DNA from: Favolaschia claudopus
Taxonomy: Eukaryota; Basidiomycota; Agaricomycetes; Agaricales; Mycenaceae
NCBI GenBank assembly: GCA_037176885.1
Contig: JAWWNJ010000009.1
Span: 1,674,001-1,738,000, forward strand
DNA length: 64,000 nucleotides
Direction: 5' to 3'
Of this stretch, positions 23,096-33,930 are shown piece after piece. The translations under genes were made by a program, and so were the position numbers. The notes below the pieces were generated by a model, which was not told where the DNA came from, did no database searches, and worked only from the letters and a program-made list of their open reading frames with translations. How positions within the stretch are numbered: the first letter of the stretch is position 1; every line of letters begins with the position of its first letter.

Positions 23096-25065
23096 TCAAA
23101 AGTCTGTGTCGATGCGGAGAGGTTCTTCTCTGGGTATGATAGGGCCAAGGTCCACTGCGGTGTAGAACGCAAACGTCTTTGTCTCTGGCGGTCGTGCGAC
23201 AGCAGCCTTTGACGTTGCACCCTCGTCGTTTGACTCGGACGGTGCAGCATCGTCCGAGCGGTACGTGTATGAGACGAGCATATTGAACTGAGCAATAGTC
23301 AGCGAATACTCACTTCCCACTCACCAACAAAACGCACCTTGACATTCCCCCTTGCCTCTTTGCCAATGACAATCTCACCCCCCACGATAGTTGTATTGGC
23401 CTTCTTCTCCAAAACACCAACGACCTTTGTCTTCGACCGCGCCTCCTTGGGCTCGCGCCCAGAGATCCGCCCGGCAACACCAAAATCGTCATCGTCAAGC
23501 CCGAACATCTCATCCAAATCGTCCTCATCGTCTAGATCATACTCCCATGCCTCCGCAAACGCAGCGATAGAGAACGAAGTGGAAGGAAGCGACACAGCAA
23601 AAGGTGGTCGACGGGCTTTCTCCGGCGATGCGCGACCCGAAGATGAGGATGCAGGGGCATGGACGCGCTGAACAGTCAGCCGCACTTGAATGGGGTCGTA
23701 CAGCGGATTTGTAAGGGCAAGTTGGAAGGGATAAGTTTTGCCCGCATGTATACCGCCTGCAGCGCCGCGGTCCTCATCAGCTGCTGCCGCGGTCGACTTG
23801 CTCAAAGTACGTTTCGCACTCTCGGTATTTGCGTCCTGCTGGTGGGGCAGGGCGGCGGTAATCGCAGGGAGATAGTTGGACGCAACAAGTTTGATTTTGT
23901 ATCGCACCGACTGAGCCTTTTGTTCCGGCTTGATCAGGATATGGGCACACGCAGGACATCGTTTTGAGCGTTTTGAGTGTAGAGGTATTCTCAGTGGCTT
24001 GAGGTCTCTATGACTGGGTTAATATGGGAAGACGATAAGAAAATCGAAAGTACGGACGCCGTTTGTAGCGACGTTGCCCAGCTGGTTATCCATCGCTGCT
24101 CGAGATTCGCGACCTCGCTCACATCCTCTAAATGACGCATGTACTCAACATCCAGTTCACCCCCTCCGGTCCCCAGCTTGCTCGCTGACGCGCTATCAAC
24201 GCGACTCCGATACTCTGGCATCTCATCCTTGTTCGTCGACCTGTCCTTGTCCTTCCCCGCTCCCCCTCCTCTCCCACTCCGCGCAAGGGGGTTATACTTG
24301 CCAACCCCAGGAATATCCCGCGCAAGTGCGGCGGATGCAGCGGCTGTGATGGAATTGGTACGAGCACGATGTGAGTGCGCTGCACTGCTGGGAGCAGGCG
24401 CGTTTGCAGCAGTAGAAGAAGAGAGCGATGATGCACGTTGTATGATAGGTTCAAAATGCTCCTTCAGCCTTTCAAATTCCAGTGAATCTGGAGCGGAGTC
24501 TTCGAACTTCTGTAGCTGCGCTGAAGGCTGCTCAGACAATGATAGAGGACGCTGTAAAGAAATCACGAACCAGCGAGACCGGTAGGCTTCTCAAATGTGA
24601 TCCCCACTTCCGCCGAGTCCCATCGACAATGGTTGCAATATAATAAGTATTGCGTGTCTCCAATTGCACCAATTGGCATGGCTATTCTCCCGTCACCCGA
24701 GTCAGGAGGGTCGGAGGGCACAACCGACAAAGTATTGCGGCAATTCGGACACATAAAGCAATTCCGCGCACATCTGCAGTATCCTCTTGACTCAGCGAAC
24801 ACGACGCGACGAAACAAAAAGGATTTAAAGACCTATTCTTCTCTGCGCGTACGCTAGCACTCGGAACTTCGAAGAGACAATTGGGGCAGTAGTAGCCGCT
24901 GACTTCAACGGAAACACAGCGGTTACATCGTACGGCGTCGCATTCTTCGCAAAAGAAAAGGGTGTGAAGAGGATGGAAGCTATGCGAAGAAGACGCGAGA
25001 TGAGGTGGAGGTGGGATCGTGGATTGGGAGAGGCAAGGACAGTGGTATTCGATGGTAGGAGGCAT
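23096..25065 (-). CDS. Dynactin subunit 4 (p62) family protein
   Basis: Subunit of the pointed-end complex of dynactin, the dynein activator. It starts MPPTIEYHCPCL. The N-terminal zinc-binding cysteine pairs are clear: FFCEECDAVRCNRCVSVEVSG…YYCPNC, then NRCARNCFMCPNCRNTL and LLYCNHCRWDSAEVGI. A helical middle follows (LQKFEDSAPDSLEFERLKEHF…). After an intron come DLKPLRIPLHSKRSKRCPACAHIL and IKPEQKAQSVRYKIKLVASNYLP. The C-terminal β-rich part includes an acidic run (YDLDDEDDLDEMFGLDDDD). Stop at 23096. Five or so introns, all GT-AG; the last donor is weak (GTTGGT), so the join near 23337 is less certain. Confidence 0.92.
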
Positions 25066-25332
25066 GGCGGCACCGGTCAGGCAGGTAACCCTAACCTTAG
25101 CTTTTTACAAACCGTTCATTCCAAGTTCTCTTTCTTCCCGCACCATGGTCCATGTCGCTATCCCAAGCTGCCACAGCTTATTGACGAAGTTTCATTGGCT
25201 CTCCGAGCTCAACTGAGATGGAGGTCTTCCAGGACCTTCAGCAACAGCAAATACATAAAAGCTCGAAGAGTAATAAGAACTCATTTCTCGATCCGATGGC
25301 GCTCGCGAGTCGCCGCTGGAGATTTGAATGTC

Positions 25333-25402
25333 TTACAGCGCTTTTAGATTCTATGCGGAAAACGTAAAAAATTCTCAGGGTGGCTGTGCAGGACCCGGGA
25401 AC
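25333..25402 (+). repeat. Left arm of a perfect 70-bp inverted repeat
   Basis: Begins TTACAGCGCTTTTAGATTCT and ends GGACCCGGGAAC. Its reverse complement lies at 26015-26084 without mismatch. Similarity stops abruptly at both ends. Confidence 0.95.
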
Positions 25403-26014
25403 TCCTCGCTTAGTTTCTCTCTCCCCCTACCGTCTTTCTCGCCATATTATGAACAGTATCCTTGGTAGTCTTCCAAGATAGACTTCCCAGCAACGCACCC
25501 CCTCACTTTTTGGACCGAAGCGTACGAAATCTCGCAAGAACTCGCCACTCGGAGGAGATTCCGGAAGTTTTGAATACGACTCATGTAGGCCCATGTACGT
25601 CGTTCTCCATGGCTAGTTTTGCTTCGTATCGTCGCGGATACCCTTTGGAACTTCCCCTGCTTCATGCAACACTTTGTTGCGGCTCCGAGGAGGGCCTTTC
25701 GTGGGGTCCTGTCGGATGCTACCCAGGCGGCCCACTCCCAAGCCTTCCATCACGCCTGGGGATGGTCATTCAAGTGTGCAGTGGTGACCAGATACATTCA
25801 AGCATATTTTTTGTCGTCCTTTCTCGCCGCTGGGACTCCAACAGTAGAAGACAGCGGACCCATACTCTCCACAATCAGAGGAGACATCGGCCCAAGGAAG
25901 CTGTTGGAGAAGGTTCCACATAGCATACAAAGTACTAGTACACTCATTAGAATAGTGAATGAAGCCCATATCCTTCGCAGCACCGTCGAGAAACCAAGGC
26001 AGGCCTCCCCAGGG

Positions 26015-26084
26015 GTTCCCGGGTCCTGCACAGCCACCCTGAGAATTTTTTACGTTTTCCGCATAGAATCTAAAAGCGCTGTAA
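26015..26084 (-). repeat. Right arm of the 70-bp inverted repeat
   Basis: Exact reverse complement of 25333-25402, 612 bp away. No target-site duplication is visible outside the arms. Confidence 0.95.
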
Positions 26085-26375
26085 AGCTTCTTCGACGTGG
26101 AAGTCATTCTGTGACCTCGGCCTGGGATTCGATCCTGGGGATGAGACGATGAGACGAAGAGTCCTCCACCACAGGCCGCAAAAATAGTTGGAAAATCCGA
26201 CTGCAAGTAGCTAGCAAAGGATTTGCATTTCAAACGAGAGGTTCCTGATACGAGAAAAAATTGAATGAATTACAATGATACAGGGTACAGCAGCGGAAAC
26301 AGGATACATATAGGATAATCCTCTAAATGGTATACATACTTACAGCAGGCATAAGGAAAGCAGGGGAACAGATCA

Positions 26376-26408
26376 TTCAACCAGAGCACGATCTTTCAAC
26401 CAGAGCAC
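26376..26408. repeat. Short direct repeat over the RNR1 stop codon
   Basis: TCAACCAGAGCAC occurs at 26376-26388 and 26396-26408. The second copy contains the RNR1 stop codon; the first is a downstream duplicate. Confidence 0.8.
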
Positions 26409-29400
26409 ATGAGGCACGCCTCTTTGTTTTCGAGGGCACACAACATCTGCGCCTCCGCCAGCTCGCGCTCCTTTAGCCTCTTCAGAGCAGCAGCGAAATC
26501 CGGATCCTCCTCCGCCATCTTCGCAAGCATCGCCTCCGACTCGGCATCCGCCTCAGGGGTCTGTTGAACAGCGGGCGGAGGCGAGAATCGTAGAGGTTCC
26601 GGTCTTGCGGGCTCCTCCTTGATCGCTACGCTAGGTTCGCGGGATTTTGGCGGTGTAACGGGCGACTGGGACGTCTCGCGGGATGAAGAGGCGGAGGAGT
26701 AAGTAGAACGCAACGAGGAAGACGACGACGAGGTCTCGCTGCGAACTAGAGCAGGCACGGCTGAGGCAGGAGGTACAGGAGCGGCAGCGATGGTTTTCGA
26801 TGCTGCCTTTGCCTTCGCTGCGTTGGCGTTCTGCAGCTTCGCTTCGTTGAGGACCTTCTGGTCGACAGTGAACTGGATAGCCGCAGCAGCGGGCTGCGTG
26901 CGCAAATAGTACATCCCCGTCTTCAACCCCCGCTTCCATCCATAGAAGTGCATGCTCGTCAGCTGCCCCATCGTCGGCGCAGACAAATGGACGTTTAGAC
27001 TCTGACTCTGGCAGATGTACGCTCCGCGGTCGGCTGCGAGCTCCAGAACGCGTTTCTGGCTGATCTCCCAGACAGTCTTGTAGATCGACTTGACGTCGTC
27101 AGGGATAATGGGAATGTTCTGCACGGATCCGCGGTGCGCGATGAGCATGTTCTTCATATCCTCGTCCCACAGCCCACGATCGACAAGCTCGCGCAGCAGC
27201 CATGGATTAACGACTTGGAATTCACCAGACAGCACACGGCGGGTGTAGATGTTGCTGGTGTAGGGCTCGAAGCATTCATTGTTACCCAGAATCTGACTCG
27301 TTGATGCGGTCGGCATCGGCGCGGTGAGCAAAGAGTTCCGCAGACCGTGCTTCGCGATCTTCACCTTGAGTGCGTCCCAGTCCCATAGCGAGCTCGGAGT
27401 CACACCCCACATGTCGTATTGGAGCTGGCCTTGCGAGGCAGGGCTCCCCTCGTACGTCTCATACGGGCCATCCCTCTCTGCAAGCTCCACGCTCGCCTCG
27501 AGAGCACCATGGTAGATGGTCTCGAAGATTTGCAGGTTGATCTCCTTCGCGGCAGGGGACTCGAAAGGCATACGAAGGGCGAGGAACACGTCCGCGAGAC
27601 CCTGCACGCCGACACCGATGGGCCGGTGCCGCATGTTTGATTTGCGCGTCTCGGGGATGGGGTAGTAGTTTACGTCGATGATGCGGTTGAGGTTGCGGGC
27701 CACGACCTTCGTGACATCGTGTAGGCGCTGGAAGTCATACTTGCCGTTGGAGATGAAGCTCGGGAGGGCAATGGACGCGAGGTTGCAAACGGCAGTCTCG
27801 TCGGGGGCGGAGTACTCGATGATCTCGGTGCAGAGGTTGGAGGATTTGATCGTGCCGAGGTTCTTTTGGTTGGATTTCGCTGGACGCGGGTGAATACCCA
27901 ATGATAGCAAAGCAAAAGGAATGGCTTACAGTTCGCGGCATCTTTGTACAGCATGAAAGGCCCGCCAGTCTCGACCTGCGCCTCCAAGATGGCGTACCAA
28001 AGCTTCTGAGCAGGGATCGACTTGCGGGCACGGCCCTCCTTCTCGTACTTCTCATACAAGGCCTCGAATTCGGCGCTGTGAACCTCATGCAAACCGGGGG
28101 CTTCGTTCGGGCAGAAGAGCGACCACTCCGCGTTGGCCTCGACGCGCTTCATGCTATTCCCGAGGTCAGTGCAGGCCATACGAGAATGACAGGGGCAGGC
28201 TTACAACAGATCAGGAATCCATAATGCCAGGAAGAGATCGCGAGCGCGCATCTGCTCCTTGCCATGGTTCTTGCGGAGGTCAATGAACTCGAAGATATCT
28301 GCGTGCCATGGCTCGAGGTACATGGCGAACGCTCCGGGTCGCTTGTTTCCGCCCTGGTCGACGTACCGTGCGGTCGCGTCGTAGGCACGAAGCATGGGGA
28401 CGATACCATTAGAGTATCCATTGGTGCCGGCAATATAAGATCTACAACGTAGGTGAATAGAATCCACGAGGAGAAAGGTGAGCACCAACCCAGTCGCACG
28501 AATGTTGTGAATGCTCAAGCCAATCCCACCAGCACTCTTGCTGATGAGGGCGCAGTTCTTCAAGGTCTCGTAGATGCCCTCAATCGAGTCTTCCTTCATG
28601 CAGATAAGGAAGCAAGAGCTCATTTGTGCTTGAGGGGTACCAGCGTTGAAGAGTGTTGGAGTGGCATGGGTGAAATACCGCTCGGACATGAGATTGTAGG
28701 TCTCGATCACGCGGTCGAGGTCGGAACCATGTATACCGACAGCGACGCGCATGATGAGGTGTTGTGGCCGCTCAACAACGCGACCCTCGAGGCGGAGAAG
28801 GTATGAACGTTCAAGGGTTTTGAACCCGAAGCTGAGGTGTGGATGTTGAGGGAGAAGGCCAAGAAATAGAACTATGAACTCACTAGTTATAGTTGAAGTC
28901 GCGGTTATAGATAATGGCGGCGTCGAGGGTAGCGGCGTTCGCCATCACAATCTTGTAGGTCTCATCCGCGATGAGAGAGGCGGACTTGCCCGTCTTGGGG
29001 TTGACTGGTGACTCGTGAGGATGTTGGATGGCGACAGAGTGCGAAGGACATACCGAATTTATACAGATCGGAGATGACTTGCGAGAAACTCTTCTTAGTT
29101 TCTTTATGCAGATTTGAAATCGCTATCCGGGCAGCCAGAATGGCGTAGTCGGGATGCTTGGTGGTGAGATATGCTGCTGTCTCAGCGGCAAGGTTCTATG
29201 AGAGTCATCAGATGCGAAACACACGCGACGCGACGAGGACGCACATCGAGCTCCATGGTTGTGATGCCATTGTAGACACCGGCGACGACCTTCTGAGTGA
29301 CCCTAATGGCAGTTTAGAGGGTGGCAGCAGCGAACAACTTCAACTCGACGCACTCTATCGGGTTCACATAGTTCTGGTCCAATCCATAGATGAGCTTCTC

Positions 29401-29642
29401 GATGCGAGTGGTGATCTGAACGACGCGTTAAACACGACCAATGAGAAACCACAGATGCTCACCTTGTCGAAGAAGACTTTCTCCTTGCGACTGAGAGAGA
29501 TGAATAGTCAGCAAGACGCGACTTGAACGCGTCGGACGCGTCGATGCCACCACATACCCGTCTGCGAATGTCGCGTCAGATGACTCGGGACGTGTTAATT
29601 AGCCAGGGAGGGGGACTCACCGCGCTTGAAAACGAAAGCCAT
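26396..29642 (-). CDS. RNR1: Ribonucleoside-diphosphate reductase large subunit
   Basis: Class Ia ribonucleotide reductase α subunit; it makes dNTP precursors in the cytosol together with the β subunit, which is not in this window. The N-terminal ATP cone ([19 protein letters not shown]…[10 protein letters not shown]) is followed by the catalytic barrel. Landmarks are [65 protein letters not shown] and [16 protein letters not shown] serine/proline-rich linker leads to the C-terminal redox tail [11 protein letters not shown] with its CxxC pair. The gene has many introns; one coding exon, 29558-29561, is just 4 nt long. All catalytic Cys are present, so it should be the functional housekeeping copy. 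Confidence 0.96.
29558..29561 (-). other. RNR1: 4-nt micro-exon of RNR1
   Basis: On minus the sequence reads …CGCAG|ACGG|GTATGT…. Exon 1 ends CGC G at 29621 and the next exon starts T CGC AAG at 29490. Only by including ACGG does one obtain the conserved KRDGRKE of the ATP cone. The flanking introns are 29562-29620 and 29491-29557. Confidence 0.75.
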
Positions 29643-30588
29643 GAGGGGGGAGAGCAAGGCGGGGGAGGGGGGAAGATGGAGGTGGAAGGCAAGAGAGGGT
29701 GACAAACAAAAGCACGACACCGCTCCGCTTAAGTCCATTTCGGGGGTCAGTCACATCAATCTATACACAAAATCTGACACCTTGTAGCGCACTCATTTTG
29801 GTCAATGTTTCTTTCTAAAAGCTGGAATCACCATGTCATTGCTACAGCGCCGTGTAAACGCGTCAAAACACGTCAAATGCGCGTCACTGAAGTGCAATCG
29901 CGTCGTCTAATCAGCCCAACGATGGTTATTTGGATATGTGGACGTGACTGATGGGTTCCATATGATGATTGGTTCCTGTACGGACCCCCGCCACCGATTC
30001 CGGACCAATTATTTCTGGTCCGTTTGTTCGCGTTTGAACCAAATTCGAGTCACGTCAGTTCTTCCACTTTTGGCTTTAGCAGTCGTTCATGTCTTCAACC
30101 ATCCCGAGCCATCTACCTGTCCTACGCCTTACTTTCCGGTCATTATGCCTTCGGGAAGGTGTCTGAGACCCAGGGAGTTGTTAATGGTGTGATTTGGACT
30201 TTGGAAAACCTATTTTTCAGGTTCTTTCAGTCGAATATCCTTGCGTCCAACTCCAAGAACACCTTCACTTGTGCCCCGTCTGTGTATTGGCCCTTTTCGT
30301 GCGTTGTACAAGGTTCTACAGTGTCGACGGAGGCTTTCCGAACATCCGATCTTTTGTCGGCTCCGCACCACTTCCTGTCCCACTTTCCGCTCTTCAAAAT
30401 GCACCGTTTTTCGTCCATTTCCGGGTCGTTCCTCTCTCAAATACTCTCAACTTCCTGTTAGAAACTCCTGGAGGGCCGTGCGCAATGTTCTACGATATTC
30501 TGAGACTGGGCGGGGTCCCTCCACGTTTTTATTCCCTTAAAATCGCGAATCCCGCCATTTTCCCCCTTCATCCTCTTACCAGGAAGTC
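29643..30588. promoter_or_regulatory. Bidirectional promoter region, RNR1 / pol-delta-like gene
   Basis: 946 bp between two divergent start codons. It holds the ACGCGT site at 29858-29863 and related CGCGTC/CACGTC words nearby. The open frames inside (for example 30194-30736) have no recognisable content. Confidence 0.6.
29858..29863. promoter_or_regulatory. MCB-like box (ACGCGT)
   Basis: ACGCGT about 216 bp before the RNR1 start. In yeasts this is the MluI cell-cycle box bound by MBF, which drives G1/S genes including RNR1. A single 6-bp word is weak evidence on its own; its place in an RNR1 promoter strengthens it. Confidence 0.5.
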
Positions 30589-32369
30589 ATGCCTCATCCA
30601 CAGCGCTGTCCCCCACCTCCCTCGACCAGAAAACGAACTGAAAGGGCCTCCCCAGAGCTCGAGGGGCACGAAAATCCATCTCAGCCCAAAAAAATTAGGC
30701 GACTCGCTCCCTCGCAGTCTTTCGCCGATGTCTTGAAGGAGATGCCTGTCAACGGTAAGTCCACTATATTCCTTTCACTCTGACTCGTTTCAACTAGTTT
30801 CCCTTTAGACTGTCCTTCCCCGGCCAACATCGATGCCGACACCGTGAACTTACTCGAAGAAGCCCTTGGTGAGTGCATCAATTCGCGATGGCTATTACTG
30901 GATTTGGTCACCGACACTGTCGCCGATCCTCAGTCTTCCAATACACCGATATTGTGCGCCATCCAAAGCTAGCAGACATCCTGATCTTTGGCGTTACCGA
31001 GGTAAGAGTCCTCATGCCTTCACTGCCGCCACTCACCCGATTAAAGGCTGGCCTACGAGTCCTCGTCCATGTCACATCAACCATCGACATAGTTATGTCC
31101 CAAATCTTCGGCCCCGTCGACGGGTTCCTGCGCTTCTACGAGGTACATTTTCTTTGTCGGTGTTGTACGCGCCTCACATTATCATCGGCCAGATGAAGGC
31201 GATGTCTTGGATCGAAATCCCAGTCGGAAAGTTCAAGCCAGTCGTCGATGACTCCGAAAGATTGTCCTTCAATCAAGTAGAGTTCTCTGCATCGTGCGTT
31301 CCCACCGTGTCGCGTCACTTTCTCGTCTAAGCACATCTATGAACTCAGACACCATGACATGCTGTTCCACCCTCAAGCCCACGAAGGACCCTGGTCCAAG
31401 TCCGCGCCGCTACGTATCCTCAGCTTCGACATCGAGGCAATGGTCGCTCCGGACAACGGGATGCCTCGCTACGACCATGAACGCATCATTCAAATAGGAA
31501 CAATGCTCGCAAATGAAGGTCTTTCCCCCCACCTATCCAAGCACCAATCGATGCTGATACCCTCATCTTCACCAGGAGAGCCATACCCTTACCACCGAAC
31601 GATATTCACGCTCAACACCTGCTCTCCCATCGACGGGACAGAAGTCCGGTCCTTCGACGACGAGCCAAGCATGCTCATGGCGTGGCGGAACTTTCTCGTC
31701 GACAACGACCCCGACTTGATCATCGGGCACAACATTGGCGCGTTCGACATTCCTCAACTAATCCTCCGCTCTCAAGTCCTCAATTTGGACAAATTCCCCT
31801 ACCTCGGGCGTCTCAAAGGTCACTTTGTCGAGCATTCACTCTTTCCTCCTTTGCTTAACGTAAGCAGATGTATGCGCAGACGCGTACAAACTCCCCGCGA
31901 ACAAGCGGAACATCGGGGACGCCCCGGTCTTGGCTGGCCGTTTGCAACTCGACATTCGGCAGCACGTAGAGGAGAGTCGGATGGCGCGCACTACGGCGGA
32001 GCGTACGCCGGTGACCTGTCGGCCTAGATGCGATCTGAACACCATTTCGCTGGAGTTCCTGGGCGAGGCGAAGGAGGAGATTCATTTTATGAAAATCAAC
32101 CCGCTACAGCAGGGCGGGCCGGAGGATAGAAGGCAGTTGGCGGTGTATTGCTTGAAGGTCCGTTCGTTCGACTGTCTGTGCGCTGTGTCGAGTTTCTGTA
32201 CTGAGTTTTTCTCCAGGATACCCATCTTCCTTTGAGATTGTTCGAGAAGTTGGGGTGTTTGGAGGAGTCTGTCGAGGCTGCGAGGTCGAATTTGGATTAT
32301 AAGTTCAAGCCTTTTGGAAAATTCTTGAGGAATGGGCGGAACCGGGCACCAGGGTGGTGGCGGAATTAA
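30589..32369 (+). CDS. Polymerase-less DNA polymerase delta catalytic-subunit paralogue (exonuclease domain only)
   Basis: Nine exons: 30589-30754, 30809-30868, 30934-31001, 31047-31142, 31193-31293, 31349-31518, 31576-31818, 31868-32157 and 32217-32369. They join in frame into 448 residues. A basic N-terminal segment (KKIRRLAPSQSF) leads to family B polymerase N-terminal blocks: VFQYTDIVRHPKLADILIFG and MSWIEIPVGKFKP. Then WSKSAPLRILSFDIE holds Exo I (D191, E193); LIIGHNIGAFDIPQ holds Exo II (D278); AVYCLKDTHLPLRLFEKL holds Exo III (Y395, D399). The protein ends soon after with …FLRNGRNRAPGWWRN. Normal Pol3 is about 1,100 residues; palm motifs A (DxxSLYPS) and C (YGDTDS) are absent here and in the DNA just downstream. 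It is either a stand-alone 3'-5' exonuclease derived from Pol δ or a recent truncated duplicate. The N-terminal region is also shorter than in Pol3. Confidence 0.85.
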
Positions 32370-32424
32370 AAATTGGACGGATCTGGATCCTGTAGGTAGG
32401 TAGAATAAACGGCACAAACGTATC

Positions 32425-32509
32425 GAATAGTCATTCAGAATAGTGAATTCAGCGAGCGAATGATACTCGGGGGCTTCAGACTCTAGAGCTCTGCGACATG
32501 TCTGTTCAT
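32425..32509. repeat. Imperfect direct repeat, copy A
   Basis: Shares GAATAGTC..TTCAGAAT, AGCGAGCGAATGAT, GGGCTTCAGACTCT and ACATGTCTG with copy B at 32535-32611, roughly 85% alike with a small deletion in B. It lies in the 3' flank of the pol-delta-like gene. Confidence 0.85.
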
Positions 32510-32534
32510 TATGTAGCGGTGATATTGGCACTAC

Positions 32535-32611
32535 TGAATAGTCTTCAGAATCGTAAATCTAGCGAGCGAATGATATTCGAGGGCTTCAGACTCTGGAACA
32601 TGTCTGCTCAT
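32535..32611. repeat. Imperfect direct repeat, copy B
   Basis: Second copy of the unit at 32425-32509, starting about 110 bp further on. Confidence 0.85.
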
Positions 32612-32921
32612 ATTCTTAGCCACCACGTTTGCACATGCGTGTAGTTTACAGTAACATAGTACATACGCCAAGGATCGACAAACGCGGCTTGGTCCGCTCG
32701 GATGACCATAATGAGAATGTATGAGATCGTCGGTTAGGCTCATTTAGCCGCGAACGCGGCGGCCATCCGTTCTCTTTCAATGGGATGCACGATGACGGCC
32801 GTTCGACGCCGTTGTGCCTGAAGAGCAGTGTTCGGGATAAAGGGAAATGCACAACGAAGATCAGGATTATCACATTTATTTCGACCACGAGCATGATGAA
32901 ACATTTGCGACCGCACGGCCG

Positions 32922-32930
32922 TATAAATAG
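32922..32930 (+). promoter_or_regulatory. TATA box of the cysteine-rich protein gene
   Basis: TATAAATAG in the context GGCCGTATAAATAGAG. Transcription would start near 32950, so the ATG at 32949 would be at or before the start site. That favours the signal-peptide start at 33082. Confidence 0.6.
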
Positions 32931-33081
32931 AGAGATCCTCTCTACAACATGACTTCACCACCACCACTATTTCCCTTTGCCTTCATCGCAGCCTGCTTCC
33001 ATTTCACCCTCTTTACACTCTACGAACGTGAGGACTACGGCTTTCTGCTCTCCCGCATGTCTCACACCCGGAATTCAGATA

Positions 33082-33614
33082 ATGCGTTTCACTGTTGCTC
33101 TTGCTTCGCTCGCCTTCTTCATGGGTGTTAATGCCCAGACTACCCAATGCACCCCCGGGAGCTGCTGGTCTGGAGGTCCGTCCAACGCGACGAACCACGG
33201 TTGCGCCGTTTGGGATGGCGGAGTGTGAGTAGAATTACTTCGACCTGCCTGGTTTTTGGTTATTCACGCGTCCGTTCGATTCACCTAGCAATGCTAACGA
33301 GAAGTGTGGTTTCGAGGGAGCTGTGCGTGTTACCTTCCTTCTTGCTTTCCAGTTTTTCATGCTCACTGGTTATGTAGATCACCTGCACCACCTGCTTGCC
33401 CTGCTCTACCGACCCCGCTAACGGTGGATGCTACACTTCCCCCACCCAGGCCGAGGGTACCGGGTGCACGCAGTGGGGAGGAGGCGTTGGGCCCTGGGAG
33501 ACTTGCGGTTTCACTGGCGCGGTAAGGACTGATTTTGTATTTGGTTTCTCGTTCCGCGCTCATTCGTTCGTGCTTGTTGTGTGCTAGGTTCTCTGCCTCC
33601 AATGCGCGGCCTAA
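33082..33614 (+). CDS. Small secreted cysteine-rich protein
   Basis: Begins with a clear signal peptide MRFTVALASLAFFMGVNAQ. The mature part has two similar halves around 'CGF(E/T)GA…': CTPGSCWSGG, NEKCGFEGAITCTTCLPC, then CYTSPTQAEGTGCTQWGGGV and WETCGFTGAVLCLQCAA. Four coding exons with GT-AG introns; the last exon adds only VLCLQCAA. The many cysteines in a roughly 110-residue secreted chain suggest disulfide bonding. The protein could be a surface or effector-like protein; no known family was recognised. An upstream GTGAGG…TTCAG intron ending just before the ATG would remove an out-of-frame ATG from the leader. Confidence 0.75.
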
Positions 33615-33930
33615 ATATTGTGAAAGGGTGAACGCTAGCTCATTGAATGCCTTGTGATCTGCATTCGCTGTTGTGTGTAGACCTTTGGAATTTGTCAAAA
33701 ATAGTACTGCGGTTTGAATGGACTTTGTGTGCAGGACATTGCAACGGTTTTGAGTGTCAGGGACTGGGGAAAGATTGGCAAGCGAGCTTCGATTGCAGTA
33801 GCACGGTGTGCACTGAGCTGGTACCCGGAGAAATGCTTCAAGACTCAAGAGGGAATGGCCGCGGCGTACTAACCAGGTCACGCGTGACGTCGGGCTTGCC
33901 TCGGCGTTGTCTACAACGCTCACAACATTC

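Larger units (their letters stand above)
25066..26395. other. Intergenic between dynactin p62 and RNR1
   Basis: 1.33 kb upstream of dynactin and downstream of RNR1. Its main feature is the inverted repeat 25333-25402 / 26015-26084. The 155-residue minus frame at 25766-26233 has no family I recognise and runs through the right arm. The dynactin promoter should lie in the first few hundred bases. Confidence 0.5.

Noticed and set aside
25766..26233. 155-residue minus frame between dynactin and RNR1
   Set aside because: No recognisable domain, and it runs through one arm of the inverted repeat.
30194..30736. 180-residue plus frame in the RNR1 upstream region
   Set aside because: No motif or domain seen, and it overlaps the true first exon of the pol-delta-like gene in another frame.
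30866..31330. Stop codons in the raw reading of the pol-delta-like gene
   Set aside because: They all fall in introns with good GT-AG signals; the spliced frame is open from 30589 to 32369, so I did not call a pseudogene.
32949..33131. Alternative start at 32949 for the cysteine-rich protein
   Set aside because: The frame is not that of the signal peptide, and the TATA box puts transcription start at or after this ATG.
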